Shown: piece by piece, positions 42,600 to 51,951 of the stretch
Position numbering within the stretch: position 1 is the stretch's first letter
How the letters are laid out: each line of letters starts with the position of its first letter
Assembly (NCBI RefSeq): GCF_002786325.1
Contig: NZ_PGTB01000013.1
Location: 1 to 63,038 of the forward strand
DNA from: Pseudooceanicola lipolyticus
GTDB taxonomy: Bacteria; Pseudomonadota; Alphaproteobacteria; Rhodobacterales; Rhodobacteraceae
Reading direction: 5' to 3'
DNA: 63,038 nucleotides
The notes under the pieces: generated by a model
What the model was told of the DNA's origin: nothing
What the model saw: only the letters and a program-made list of their open reading frames with translations
The model's database searches: none
Position numbers and translations under genes: made by a program

Positions 42600-44239
42600 C
42601 CCGGCCTCCCGACCTTGCGACAGATGTTCTGATCGTCGGGGCCGGGCCGACCGGATTGCTGCTGGCCAATATTCTGGGTGACATGGGGGTCGCCACCCTG
42701 CTCGTCGAAAAACGCATGGACATCGTGCGCGAACCGCGGGCGGTGTCGATCGACGACGAATCCCTGCGCGCCCTGCAATCGGTCGGCCTGCATCAGCAGG
42801 TCGCCAGCCTCTGTGTCCGCGGCTATGGCTCGATCTATCGCGGTCCGAAGGGAAACGTCTTTGCCACCGTCAAGCCGTTTTCCAAGGATTACGGTTTTGA
42901 CAAGCGCAATGCCTTTCAACAGCCGGATTTCGTGACTCTGTTGCGCGGGGCGATGGCCCGCCATGAAACGGTGACCGACCTGTTCGGGACCGAACTGACC
43001 GCGGTGTCGCAAACTGCGGACCAGGTCCAGGCAACCCTGACACATGCGGATGGCACCCAGCGGCAGGTGGCCGCCAGATACCTGGTTGCCTGTGATGGCG
43101 GCCGGTCCTTCGTGCGCAAGCACCTGGGGATCAAGATGGTGGGATCGACCTTCGAAGAGCCCTGGCTGATCCTTGACCTCAAGACCACCAGCAACCGCTG
43201 TTTCCACACCGAGGTCTTCTGCTGGCCGCAGCGCTCCTGCATCACCCTGCCCGGCCCCGCCGGAATCCGCCGCTATGAATTCAAGCTGAACAGGGGCGAA
43301 ACGGTCGAGCAGGCCGAAGCGCCTGAATTTGCGCGGAAACTTTTGGCTATGGTCGGCCCGGATGCAAATGAACCGATCCGTCGCCAGCAGGTCTATACCT
43401 TTCACGCCCGGATGGCGGAACGCTGGCGCGACGGGCGCATTTTCCTTGCCGGCGACGCGGCGCATCTGACGCCGCCCTTCGCCGGCCAGGGCATGAATAG
43501 CGGGTTGCGCGATGCCCATAACCTCGGGTGGAAACTGCACGAAGCGCTGCACGCCACCAACCCTGAACCCCTGCTGGCAAGCTATGAGGCCGAGCGCGCT
43601 CCGCATGCCTGGGAAATGATCACGCTTGCGATGCGGATGGGGCAGGTCATGATGCCCAGTTCCGCTCTCAAGGGCGCGTTGATCCGGGCGGCCTTCCATA
43701 CGCTCAAGCTGTATCCGCCGGCCCGCGATTATTTTGCCCAGATGAAATACAAGCCCAAGCCCCGTTTCGATGCCGGGTTGATCTGGCCCGACCAGCGGCC
43801 GAAATCCCTCAGCCTGGTGGGGCGGATGTTTCCGCAACCCTTGGTGGCGACGCCCGAGGACAAGCGCCATCTGCTGGACGATCTGTTGCCCGACCAGCCG
43901 GTTGTGCTGTTGTACGGGAACCGGCCCGAGACCATGATCTCGCCCGCTGATCTGGCGGCCTTTCACCAGGCCGGGGCGGCGGTTATCGGCATCACCCCCG
44001 AGGGCGTCAATCCGCGCCCGGACAGATTCGCCATCCTGCGCGATTACAGCCGGATGCTGTCGAGCAGGCCCTATGCCGACCATCTCGATCACGCATTCCT
44101 TCTGCGCCGCGATCGCTATGTCGCGGCCATCTTCGGGCAGGACCGGCTTGGAGATCTGCTGGTGCCGCTGTCGCGAATTCGATCCGCCATCGTCGCAAAA
44201 GACCGGGACCGGCCCGAGCATGCCCAGCCCGCGGCCTGA
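42596..44239 (+). CDS. FAD-dependent aromatic monooxygenase (MhpA-like)
   Basis: A 547-residue flavoprotein monooxygenase of the PHBH/MhpA class. VLIVGAGPTGLLLANIL is the FAD-binding GxGxxG (about residues 10-26); FLAGDAAHLTPPFAGQGMNSG with D287 is the second FAD motif. The C-terminal part is a thioredoxin-like domain ending in LRRDRYVAA, as in 3-(3-hydroxyphenyl)propionate hydroxylase. It would hydroxylate a phenolic acid to the catechol that the extradiol enzyme cleaves. Last gene of the three-gene operon; a GGCAGG-CTCAC-CCTGCC hairpin follows the stop. Confidence 0.9.
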   Translation: MTRPPDLATDVLIVGAGPTGLLLANILGDMGVATLLVEKRMDIVREPRAVSIDDESLRALQSVGLHQQVASLCVRGYGSIYRGPKGNVFATVKPFSKDYGFDKRNAFQQPDFVTLLRGAMARHETVTDLFGTELTAVSQTADQVQATLTHADGTQRQVAARYLVACDGGRSFVRKHLGIKMVGSTFEEPWLILDLKTTSNRCFHTEVFCWPQRSCITLPGPAGIRRYEFKLNRGETVEQAEAPEFARKLLAMVGPDANEPIRRQQVYTFHARMAERWRDGRIFLAGDAAHLTPPFAGQGMNSGLRDAHNLGWKLHEALHATNPEPLLASYEAERAPHAWEMITLAMRMGQVMMPSSALKGALIRAAFHTLKLYPPARDYFAQMKYKPKPRFDAGLIWPDQRPKSLSLVGRMFPQPLVATPEDKRHLLDDLLPDQPVVLLYGNRPETMISPADLAAFHQAGAAVIGITPEGVNPRPDRFAILRDYSRMLSSRPYADHLDHAFLLRRDRYVAAIFGQDRLGDLLVPLSRIRSAIVAKDRDRPEHAQPAA

Positions 44240-44313
44240 GGCAGGCTCACCCTGCCCCCCTTGTCCGGAGTCGCGGCCGCCGAAAGGCTGGGAAGATCGA
44301 TATACACAATTTT

Positions 44314-44331
44314 CACTATAAGATAATAGTG
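44314..44331. promoter_or_regulatory. 18-bp inverted repeat, candidate operator
   Basis: CACTAT-AAGATA-ATAGTG, perfect six-base arms, 230 bases upstream of the TRAP binding-protein start. Confidence 0.4.
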
Positions 44332-44501
44332 GAATCCTTTTGCGCTGAAGTGACCACCTAGACGCCTTCTGGGGCTCTATGTTGGTGCAATAGCGTGAAA
44401 TGCTCCGTACCATCCAGGCGCCTTCGCCGAGAAAGTGGGCAAATTCGCCGAAGCAACGATTGACTGAATTTTCGTATAATAATAAAAGTGTATTACTGCT
44501 G

Positions 44502-44513
44502 AAAATATATTTT
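44502..44513. promoter_or_regulatory. AAAATATATTTT palindrome upstream of TRAP operon 1
   Basis: A perfect 12-bp AT-only palindrome 50 bases before the binding-protein ATG. The identical 12 bases are at 53629-53640 upstream of the operon that contains TRAP transporter 2. In DNA this GC-rich, two identical AT-only palindromes before two related operons are unlikely to be chance. Confidence 0.5.
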
Positions 44514-44563
44514 GGTCGGGATTTTGAAGTTTCACGGTTCGGGATCTAGGGAGGATACCACGC

Positions 44564-45544
44564 ATGAAACAGTTTCTAAGGATGGCCGCCATGGCGGTCG
44601 GGATCGGCTGGGCTGGCACCGCGCCGGCCGAAGAGGTCTTGCGCGGCGTCGCCGCGCTGCCACCAAACAACGTGATCACGCAAAGCTTCCTGCAATATGT
44701 CGAGATGGTGAACGAGGCCGGCAAGGGCATCGTGAGCATCCAGGTGATCGGCGGCCCCGAAGCGATCCCCCCGACCCAGCAGGACACGGCCCTGCGCAAT
44801 GGTGTCATCGACATTCAGGGCGGGCCCGCGGGCTATTACGCCGGCAGCGTTCCGGAAAGCGAGGCGCTGACCGGTGCCACCATCACCGCCGCCCAGGCGC
44901 GCCAGAACGGTGCATTCGAACTTCTGCGCAATGCCTGGCGCAGCCGGCTCGGGGCCGAGCTTCTGGCCTGGAACGGCAGTGGGACAAGATATTACATCTA
45001 TCTCCGCGACATGCCCGAATTCGACGCCGACGGGAACGTCCTGCTGTCCGGCAAGAAGCTGCGCTCGGCCGGCACCTATCGCGACTGGTTCGATGCGCTT
45101 GGCGCAGAGAACGTGATGATGAGCCAGTCCGAGGTGTTCAGCGCCTTGGAACGCGGTGTTGTCGATGGCTTCGGCTGGATCACCTTCGCGTCGGATATCG
45201 GCGTGAACCGGCTGCTCAAGGCGCGCGTCGGTCCCGCCGTCTGGCAGGGGTCGCCCGTCATCATGATGAACGGGGCGCGCTATGACGCGTTGCCCGAGGC
45301 GGCAAAGACAGTCCTGCAAGAGGCGGCGCTGGCCCTCGAGGCCAAGATCACCGCCGAGATGCCCGCCCGCATCGCTGAAGAGGAGGAGCGTCTGAAGGCG
45401 GACGGCATCTCGTTGGTCGAACCCGAACCGGAGGCCGCGGCGCGCTACGAGGATCTCGCTTACTCTGTCGTCTGGACCAAGCTGGAAGCCGATTTGCCCG
45501 ACTACGCGGCAAAGATCCGTCCCCTGCTCTACCCCGATCGATAA
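44564..45544 (+). CDS. TRAP transporter substrate-binding protein (DctP family), system 1
   Basis: A 326-residue periplasmic receptor with a signal peptide (cleaved near APAEE, residue 22). DctP features include the VIGGPEAIPP block, GKKLRSAG and SEVFSALERGVVDGF, where carboxylate ligands are bound by a conserved Arg in this family. It opens the operon DctP-DctQ-DctM-aldehyde dehydrogenase and probably imports the aromatic or carboxylic acid degraded by the island. Confidence 0.92.
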   Translation: MKQFLRMAAMAVGIGWAGTAPAEEVLRGVAALPPNNVITQSFLQYVEMVNEAGKGIVSIQVIGGPEAIPPTQQDTALRNGVIDIQGGPAGYYAGSVPESEALTGATITAAQARQNGAFELLRNAWRSRLGAELLAWNGSGTRYYIYLRDMPEFDADGNVLLSGKKLRSAGTYRDWFDALGAENVMMSQSEVFSALERGVVDGFGWITFASDIGVNRLLKARVGPAVWQGSPVIMMNGARYDALPEAAKTVLQEAALALEAKITAEMPARIAEEEERLKADGISLVEPEPEAAARYEDLAYSVVWTKLEADLPDYAAKIRPLLYPDR

Positions 45545-45598
45545 CCCCGGACGAGCGCGCCGCGGCCCCGCCGCGGCGGCGCAAGGGAGGAGGGCAGC

Positions 45599-46111
45599 AT
45601 GCCCCGCATACCTGTTGGCCCGATCTGGACCGGCTTCATCCGCAGCCTGTTCGCACTGGGCGCCGTCTATCTCGGCCTCATTGTCATCGGCACCCTGTGG
45701 GACGTCATCGCCCGCGCGATCCCGCAGCTGCACGCCCCGGTCTGGCTGAGCACCGTCATCGAGTTCGGCCTGCCCTCCTCGGCGATGCTCGCCGCGCCCT
45801 GGCTCGTCCGAACCCGTGGACATGTTGCAATGGAGCTTATCAATGCAGCGCTGAGCGCGCGGCAGCGCAAAGCGCTGCTGGCATTCACCGATCTGGCCGC
45901 CGCCGGGATCTGCCTGTTCGTGGCCCGCTATGCAGGCCTTGCGGGGCTCGACAGTTTCGAACGCGGAGAGGTGGCGGTGCGCGCCGTCGATGTGCCGCGC
46001 TGGTATCTCTATGCCATCCTTTGCTCCGGCCTTACGCTCTGCGCGATCGAATTTCTGCGCCATGCCGTGCTTGCCGCCTGCAGCACGGCACCCGAGGAGA
46101 CCACGTCATGA
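45599..46111 (+). CDS. TRAP transporter small permease (DctQ family), system 1
   Basis: A 170-residue protein with four hydrophobic helices, the size and pattern of DctQ. PWLVRTRGHVAMELI in the middle is the typical family segment. GGGAGGAGG precedes the ATG. Its TGA overlaps the ATG of the large permease as ATGA. Confidence 0.9.
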   Translation: MPRIPVGPIWTGFIRSLFALGAVYLGLIVIGTLWDVIARAIPQLHAPVWLSTVIEFGLPSSAMLAAPWLVRTRGHVAMELINAALSARQRKALLAFTDLAAAGICLFVARYAGLAGLDSFERGEVAVRAVDVPRWYLYAILCSGLTLCAIEFLRHAVLAACSTAPEETTS

Positions 46112-47424
46112 TGCCCTGGTATGCCTCGATGGGGCTGATGATCGGGCTGATCCTGAGCCTGATGGCGCTGCGGATTCCGGTCGCCTTCGCCTTTCTTCTG
46201 GCCAATGTCATTGGCGTCTTCATCTTCATGGGCGGTCATTTCGGCCTGGTACAGCTTGCCGCCAATGCGTCGGAATCCCTGATGAACTATGCGCTGTTGC
46301 CGATCCCCCTGTTCATCCTGATGGGCGAGCTGTTTTTTCATACCGGAATTGCCGAGCGGGTGTTCTTCGTTGTCGATCGGCTGATGGGGCGGGTGCGCGG
46401 GCGCCTGTCCTATGTCGCCATCGGCGGCGGGACGCTGTTCAGTGCGCTGTCCGGGTCCAGCCTTGGCAACGTCGCCATGATGGGATCCAGCATGTATCCC
46501 GAAATGCGCAGGATCGGCTATTCCGACACCCTGTCCATCGGACCCATCATCGCCACCGGAGGTCTGGCCGCGATCATACCGCCGTCGGGCCTGGCGGTGG
46601 TGCTTGGCAGCCTTGCAAGCCTCGATGTCGGACGGCTTCTGCTTGCCGGTCTGGTTCCGGGCGTGCTGTTGGCGCTCGGCTACGCCGCGCTGGTCTGGAC
46701 CCTGACCATCATCCGCCCCCAGACCGCGCCCGATTACGACGTGCCCCAGACCAGCGGCCGCGAAAAGCTGAGACTCGCGGTGGTGAACCTTCTGCCGATG
46801 ATGTTCATCATCTTCATGGTCATGGGGCTTATCGTTCTCGGAATCGCCACCCCGACCGAGGCGGCGGCCTTCGGGGTCGTGGCGGTGATGATCGTGGCGG
46901 CGTTCTTCCGCCGCCTCAGCCTGCACGCCGTCGCGCGCGCGGCGGAAAGCGCGATGAAGATCAGCGGCATGATCTTCATGATCATCCTGGCCTCGACCAC
47001 CTTCAGCCAGATCCTGGCGATGTCGGGGGCCACACGCGGACTGGTGGGCTGGGTCAACGGGATCGACGCCAGCCTGCCCCAGGTGCTGGTCGCCATGGCG
47101 CTGGTGCTGCTGCTGTTCGGCGCGTTCCTCGAGCCGGTGGGCATCATGCTCTTGACCATCCCGGTCTTTCTGCCGCTGGCACAAAGCTATGGCCTGGATC
47201 CGCTCTGGATGGGCGTGTTCATTCTGATCTTTATCGAGCTCGGCCTGGCCACACCGCCTTTCGGCATGGCGCTTTTTGTCATGATGGGGGCGACCGAGGG
47301 CAAATCCATCCTCGCCATTTCCCGCGCCGTGATCCCCTACCTGCTTTGCACGCTCGGGCTGGTGGTGGTGATTTCCGCCTATCCGCAGATCGTACTTTTC
47401 CTGCCGTCACTGGCGGGCCGTTAA
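46108..47424 (+). CDS. TRAP transporter large permease (DctM family), system 1
   Basis: A 438-residue membrane protein with about 12 helices. PIPLFILMGELFFHTGIAERVF, GGTLFSALSGSSLGNVAMMG and GLAAIIPPSGLAVVLG are DctM hallmarks, with the ion-coupled elevator domain repeated in the second half (LEPVGIMLLTIPVFLPL). It overlaps the DctQ gene and is followed 22 bases later by an aldehyde dehydrogenase gene. Confidence 0.94.
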   Translation: MMPWYASMGLMIGLILSLMALRIPVAFAFLLANVIGVFIFMGGHFGLVQLAANASESLMNYALLPIPLFILMGELFFHTGIAERVFFVVDRLMGRVRGRLSYVAIGGGTLFSALSGSSLGNVAMMGSSMYPEMRRIGYSDTLSIGPIIATGGLAAIIPPSGLAVVLGSLASLDVGRLLLAGLVPGVLLALGYAALVWTLTIIRPQTAPDYDVPQTSGREKLRLAVVNLLPMMFIIFMVMGLIVLGIATPTEAAAFGVVAVMIVAAFFRRLSLHAVARAAESAMKISGMIFMIILASTTFSQILAMSGATRGLVGWVNGIDASLPQVLVAMALVLLLFGAFLEPVGIMLLTIPVFLPLAQSYGLDPLWMGVFILIFIELGLATPPFGMALFVMMGATEGKSILAISRAVIPYLLCTLGLVVVISAYPQIVLFLPSLAGR

Positions 47425-47446
47425 CGCAACAACCTGGGACGAACAC

Positions 47447-48892
47447 ATGGAACCGATCGAAGGCCGCCTGCTGATTGACGGCGAACTGGTGGAAAGCGAA
47501 ACGGGCCGATGGGCGCCATCGATCGATCCCGCCACCGAAGCGGTGATCGGGCGCGCGCCGCTGGGGTCGGCCCGCGACATGCATCGCGCCATCGATGCCG
47601 CCGAACGGGCCTGGCCCGCCTGGGCCGCGCGCGAGGTGGACGAACGCGCGGAAATCCTGCGGGCCTTCGGCGACCGGCTGGCGCAACGTTTTGACGAATT
47701 GTCGCGGATCGAGGTGCGGGACAGCGGCAACACGCTCAGGCCGACACAACACGCGATGGACGAAACCCTGAAGACGCTGCGCTTTTATGCCGGGATCGCC
47801 CCGATGATGCGCGGCGAGACCATTCCCGCCTCGTCCCGGCACATGCACATGACGCTGCTGGAGCCCTATGGCGTGGTCGGCAGGATTGCCGCCTATAACC
47901 ACCCTGCCCTGTTTTCCGTGGCGCGCACCGCCGCCGCGCTCGCGGTTGGCAATGCCGTGGTTGTCAAACCGCCCGAGACCTCGCCGCTGTCGGTCCTGAT
48001 CCTGGGCGAGGTGGCGCAGGAGATGCTGCCGCCCGGCGTCTTCAATATCGTCAACGGAACCGGGGCCGAGGCCGGCGATGCGCTGGTCCGCCACCCCGAG
48101 GTCAAGCGTCTTGCCCTGATCGGGTCGGTGGCGACGGGCCGTGCCATTCAGCGGTCCGCGGCCGAAGTCGCGGTCAAGCATGTCACGCTGGAACTGGGCG
48201 GCAAGAACCCGATGATCGTCTTTGCCGATGCGGATGCCGAAGCCGCAGCCACAAGCGCCGTGCGGGGCATGAACTTTCCCTGGCAGGGTCAATCCTGTGG
48301 ATCGAATTCGCGCGTGCTGGTCCATCGCGACCTCTACGAGGATGTCCTGGAGCGCATCACCGCCAAGGTCGCCGCTCTGCGCCTGGGCGACCCGATGGCC
48401 GACACGACCGATATGGGCCCGATCAACAACGCCAAGAGCTATGCCCATGTCACCGGTTTCTTCGACCGGCAACAGACCGCGGGTGCGCGCCTGATGACCG
48501 GCGGCAAGCGGCCCGACGGGGCGGAATTTGCCAGGGGCTTCTGGGTCGAGCCTACCGTCTATGGCGATGTCGCACCGCATATGCGGCTGTGGCGTGACGA
48601 GATCTTTGGCCCGGTCATGTCCGTCGCGCCCTGGGATGACTACGAAACCATGCTCGCCGATGCGAATGACACCTCCTACGGGCTGTCCGCCGCGATCTGG
48701 ACCAATGACATCAGCACCGCGATCACCACCGCCCGGCGGCTGCGCGCGGGCAGCATATTCGTGAACGGGTCGAACACCCATTTTGTCGGCATGCCCTGGG
48801 GCGGCTTCAAGAACAGCGGCGTCGAGCGCGAGGAAGGGGTCGAGGAGATGCGCAGCTATCTGGAAACCAAGGCGCTGAACATCATGCTGTGA
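47447..48892 (+). CDS. aldehyde dehydrogenase family protein
   Basis: A 481-residue NAD(P)-dependent aldehyde dehydrogenase. IAAYNHPALFS, KPPETSPLS, ELGGKNPM with the general base and GQSCGSNSR with the catalytic Cys at residue 284 are visible. It ends the TRAP operon and is followed by a good terminator. In the aromatic island it may oxidise a semialdehyde formed after ring cleavage, like HpaE in homoprotocatechuate breakdown. Confidence 0.93.
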   Translation: MEPIEGRLLIDGELVESETGRWAPSIDPATEAVIGRAPLGSARDMHRAIDAAERAWPAWAAREVDERAEILRAFGDRLAQRFDELSRIEVRDSGNTLRPTQHAMDETLKTLRFYAGIAPMMRGETIPASSRHMHMTLLEPYGVVGRIAAYNHPALFSVARTAAALAVGNAVVVKPPETSPLSVLILGEVAQEMLPPGVFNIVNGTGAEAGDALVRHPEVKRLALIGSVATGRAIQRSAAEVAVKHVTLELGGKNPMIVFADADAEAAATSAVRGMNFPWQGQSCGSNSRVLVHRDLYEDVLERITAKVAALRLGDPMADTTDMGPINNAKSYAHVTGFFDRQQTAGARLMTGGKRPDGAEFARGFWVEPTVYGDVAPHMRLWRDEIFGPVMSVAPWDDYETMLADANDTSYGLSAAIWTNDISTAITTARRLRAGSIFVNGSNTHFVGMPWGGFKNSGVEREEGVEEMRSYLETKALNIML

Positions 48893-48915
48893 AGCGCCGG
48901 CGCGCCAAACCTGCC

Positions 48916-48953
48916 ATGCCGCGCAACCGCCGGGTCGCGCGGCATTTTCTTTT
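48916..48953 (+). terminator. rho-independent terminator after TRAP operon 1
   Basis: ATGCCGCGC pairs perfectly with GCGCGGCAT around a 12-base loop and is followed by TTTCTTTT. It lies between two convergent operons. Confidence 0.8.
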
Positions 48954-48971
48954 GGCAGATGGGCGCCGACC

Positions 48972-50327
48972 TCAGAACATGGTCTGGGGCAGGAACAGGG
49001 CGATCTGCGGAAAGACGATCAGCAGCACCAGCATCAGGATCATCGCGAACCAGAACGGCCAGATACCGGCGAAGATGCGCAGCATCGGCACATCCGGCGC
49101 GATCGATTTCACGATGAAGACATTGATGCCCACCGGCGGCGAGATCATGCCCATTTCCAGCACGATCACCACGACGATCCCGAACCAGACCAGGTCCCAG
49201 CCCAGGGCGGCGGCGATCGGCATCACCACCGGCAGCGTCAGCACCAGCATCGCGATTCCTTCCAGGAAGGTTCCGAGAAAGATGTAGACCAGGATCACAA
49301 CCGCCAGGATGCCAAGGCTGCCGATCGGCAAAGCGGTGAGGAACTCGACCATGCGGGTCGGGATCTCGGTCAGCGACATGAACGGAATGAACACGAAGGC
49401 GCCGATCAGAATCAGGAAGATCGTCGAGGTCGCGCTCATCGTCTGCAGCGCCACCAGGTGCATCTTGCGCCAGCTCAGCTTGCGCTCGGCCAGCGCGATC
49501 GCGAAGGTCAGCACCGCGCCGAAAGCCGAGGCTTCGACCGGCGTGAAGAAGCCGGTATACATCCCCGCGATGGTCAGCCCGATAACCGTGGTGATCGGCG
49601 CCGCGCCGATCAGGGCGCGGCGCTTCTCGGCCAGGTCCGAGCGCGCCCCGGCCGGGCCAAGCCCGGGCCGGCGCCAGACCTGCAGGCTGATCACGCCGAT
49701 GAACAGCAGCGACAGCAGGATTCCGGGAATGATGCCGGCCATGAACAGCTGGCCGATGCTCTGTTCGGTCAGGATTGCATAGATGATCATGCCGCCAGAT
49801 GGCGGGATCAGGAAACCGAGCGTCCCGCCCGCGGCCACCGCCCCGGTGGCCAGCCCGTCGTCATACCGGAACCGGCGCATTTCCGGCAGGGCGACACGGC
49901 CCATCGTCACGGCGGCGGCCAGCGACGACCCCGACAGCGCGGCAAAACCCGCGCAGCCCGCGATCGTTGCCGAGGCAAGCCCGCCGCGCAGATGCCCGAG
50001 AAAGGCATAGGCCGCGCGAAACAGACCGTTCGACATGCCCGAGACCCCGGCGAGGTTGCCCATCAGGATGAAAAGCGGGATCACCAGAAGATTGTAGTTC
50101 GACGCCGCCTCGAAGGTCTCGCCCGAGAGATTGGACAGCGCCGTTTTCCAGCCCTGCGATGCGGCACGCTCGGCCGGCAGGCCCAGGGCCAGCATTTTCT
50201 GCTGCGTGGCGAGAAGCGTGCCGAAAAAGCCCACGATGATCATGCTGAGCGCCACGGAAAACCGCATCGCTAGCATGACGAACAGGCAGACCAGCCCGAG
50301 GACACCGACCGTTTCGACGCTCATCAT
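48972..50327 (-). CDS. TRAP transporter large permease (DctM family), system 2
   Basis: A 451-residue membrane protein with DctM features: YNLLVIPLFILMGNLAG, GFAALSGSSLAAAVTMG, GTLGFLIPPSGGMIIYAIL and FLEGIAMLVLTLPVVMP. I start at the ATG at 50327, which overlaps the DctQ stop as ATGA; a second ATG follows at once. Last gene of the operon SDR-GST-DctP-DctQ-DctM. A typical DctM loop with a charged stretch of about 25 residues (around 230) is present. Confidence 0.93.
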   Translation of the reverse strand: MMSVETVGVLGLVCLFVMLAMRFSVALSMIIVGFFGTLLATQQKMLALGLPAERAASQGWKTALSNLSGETFEAASNYNLLVIPLFILMGNLAGVSGMSNGLFRAAYAFLGHLRGGLASATIAGCAGFAALSGSSLAAAVTMGRVALPEMRRFRYDDGLATGAVAAGGTLGFLIPPSGGMIIYAILTEQSIGQLFMAGIIPGILLSLLFIGVISLQVWRRPGLGPAGARSDLAEKRRALIGAAPITTVIGLTIAGMYTGFFTPVEASAFGAVLTFAIALAERKLSWRKMHLVALQTMSATSTIFLILIGAFVFIPFMSLTEIPTRMVEFLTALPIGSLGILAVVILVYIFLGTFLEGIAMLVLTLPVVMPIAAALGWDLVWFGIVVVIVLEMGMISPPVGINVFIVKSIAPDVPMLRIFAGIWPFWFAMILMLVLLIVFPQIALFLPQTMF

Positions 50328-50878
50328 TCTTCCTCCAGCGACAACATGTCGGCCGCGCCCGTCCGCATCATCCGCCAGGCGTCGGCGATCTGGATCGCGG
50401 CGAACAGTCCAAAGCAAAGGGCGAGCAGGTAGTAGAACGGCTCGTAGGAGAGCTCGAGCTGCTGGGTGACCTCGCCGAACCGCGCCGCCTGGCTTCCCGC
50501 TTCGGCAAGTTGCCATGCCATCAGTGCCAGAAACGCACCGCCAGCCAGCCGGGCCACCAGCTGCTGGCCCAGCGCGATCCTGCGCGGCAACATCTCGCTT
50601 ACCACCTCGATCTCGATATGTGCGCCGGTCCGCGCCCCGAACGGGATGGACAGGGCGACAAAGGTGACAAGCAGCAGGATCAGCGCATCTTCCGCCCCGA
50701 CGATGGGCGCGGCGAGAAGCTTGCGCATGATCAGGACGTTGACCACGCAAAGAAGCGTCATCACCGTCAGAACGGTGCCCCCGGTGGCCAGCGCGATCCG
50801 CACCAGCCACCGGTCGAAAAAGCCGGGACCGGGCGCCGTTTCGGCGGCCGGCGGCCGAGATGTCGCGGTTCTTGCCAT
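50324..50878 (-). CDS. TRAP transporter small permease (DctQ family), system 2
   Basis: A 184-residue protein with four helices and the DctQ segment LSIPFGARTGAHIEIEVV. The leader (first 20 residues) is Ala/Pro rich. It lies 29 bases after the binding-protein gene and overlaps the DctM gene. Confidence 0.9.
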   Translation of the reverse strand: MARTATSRPPAAETAPGPGFFDRWLVRIALATGGTVLTVMTLLCVVNVLIMRKLLAAPIVGAEDALILLLVTFVALSIPFGARTGAHIEIEVVSEMLPRRIALGQQLVARLAGGAFLALMAWQLAEAGSQAARFGEVTQQLELSYEPFYYLLALCFGLFAAIQIADAWRMMRTGAADMLSLEEE

Positions 50879-50907
50879 CAGGGGGCGCTCCTCTGCCTCG
50901 GCCCGGA

Positions 50908-51927
50908 TCAGGGGTTGAGGGCCTGGTACACCGCCTCGGCATCCGCGATGCCCTTGGCCCGGTATGCCGCGAAAATCGCTTGCAGCCCGTCCTGCGACCG
51001 CGCGATCACGCGGGCGCGTTCGTCATCGGTGATCCGCACAACCTGGCTGTTCTTCATCTTGTCGGGATTGTCGGCCATCTGCTGTTTCGAGAGGGTATCG
51101 GCCAGGTCGAAGGATTCCGCGCCTTTCATCGACAATACCCGCCCCGAAAGACTGTCGATCAGGGCGCGCTGCTCGTCGCTCAGGCTCTGGTAGCGCTCCT
51201 TGTTCATCACCAGGAACAGCACCGCGAATTGCACCGGCACGTTCTCGACGAAATAGGGGGTCACGTCCCAGAAATTCCAGGGCGGCGTGATATTGGAATA
51301 CGAGGTGTAGGCCGCATCGATCGTCCCGGTCGAAAGGCCGGTGTAAACATCGGTAATCGGCATCTGCACCGGCACCGCGCCAAGCGATTCCAGGATCGGC
51401 TGCGTCATCGCCGCATAGGGCACAAGCTTTGCCCCGGCAAAGGCGTCGAGGGTCGACAGATCGCGGGTCGAGGAAATCACGTTCCCGGCCACCGTCATCA
51501 GCGCAATCAGCTTCACCTCGTCGTATTCGTCGGCCAGGTGCGCCTCGTAGGCGTCCCAAAGCCGCCCGGTGGATTCCACCGCGGTGTTCGAACTGCCCGG
51601 AAGGATTGCCAGCATGGTCTTGGGAAAGACGGTCGGCGTATAGGCACTGACCCCCAGCGTCATGTCGGCCACACCTTCCAGGGCCCGCTTGTATTGCTGG
51701 ACCGGGCCGGCGCCCAGTTGACCGCCCGGAAAGAGCTGGATCGAAAGTTCGCCGCCGGATTGTTTTTCAAGTTCCTCCCCGAACCAGCCCAACATGCGGG
51801 TATGCAGGTGGTGCGGGCCGGGCAGAAAGCTTGCGATCGTAAGCTGCTCGGCCAAAGCGCTGCGCGGCACGGCACTCAGGGCAAGCGCGGCGGCGGCGGC
51901 CACCGCCAGGGCGGTTTTCTTGAACAT
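50908..51927 (-). CDS. TRAP transporter substrate-binding protein (DctP family), system 2
   Basis: A 339-residue periplasmic receptor. The signal peptide MFKKTALAVAAAAALALS is cleaved near SALAEQ. The mature part shows LPGPHHLHTRMLGWFGEELEK, FPGGQLGAG and MPITDVYTGLSTGTIDAAY, typical DctP. AGGAGGAGA precedes the ATG. It follows the GST gene by 24 bases, linking uptake to the two soluble enzymes upstream. Confidence 0.94.
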   Translation of the reverse strand: MFKKTALAVAAAAALALSAVPRSALAEQLTIASFLPGPHHLHTRMLGWFGEELEKQSGGELSIQLFPGGQLGAGPVQQYKRALEGVADMTLGVSAYTPTVFPKTMLAILPGSSNTAVESTGRLWDAYEAHLADEYDEVKLIALMTVAGNVISSTRDLSTLDAFAGAKLVPYAAMTQPILESLGAVPVQMPITDVYTGLSTGTIDAAYTSYSNITPPWNFWDVTPYFVENVPVQFAVLFLVMNKERYQSLSDEQRALIDSLSGRVLSMKGAESFDLADTLSKQQMADNPDKMKNSQVVRITDDERARVIARSQDGLQAIFAAYRAKGIADAEAVYQALNP

Positions 51928-51951
51928 GGGTCTCCTCCTCTTGGACCGGAA

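Larger units (their letters stand above)
44240..44563. other. 324-base intergenic region before TRAP operon 1
   Basis: No supported gene. A small hairpin directly after the monooxygenase stop (44240-44256, no T run) may end that transcript. The rest is AT-rich and holds two palindromes listed separately. A possible sigma70-like pair is TTGACT (44460-44465) with TAAAAG 17 bases later; weak. GGGAGGA precedes the TRAP binding-protein ATG. Confidence 0.55.

Noticed and set aside
44520-44533. GATTTTGAAGTTTC resembling the RpiR sites at 6 kb
   Set aside because: Only the right half matches; the inverted-repeat left arm is lost, so a link to the RpiR regulator is not supported.
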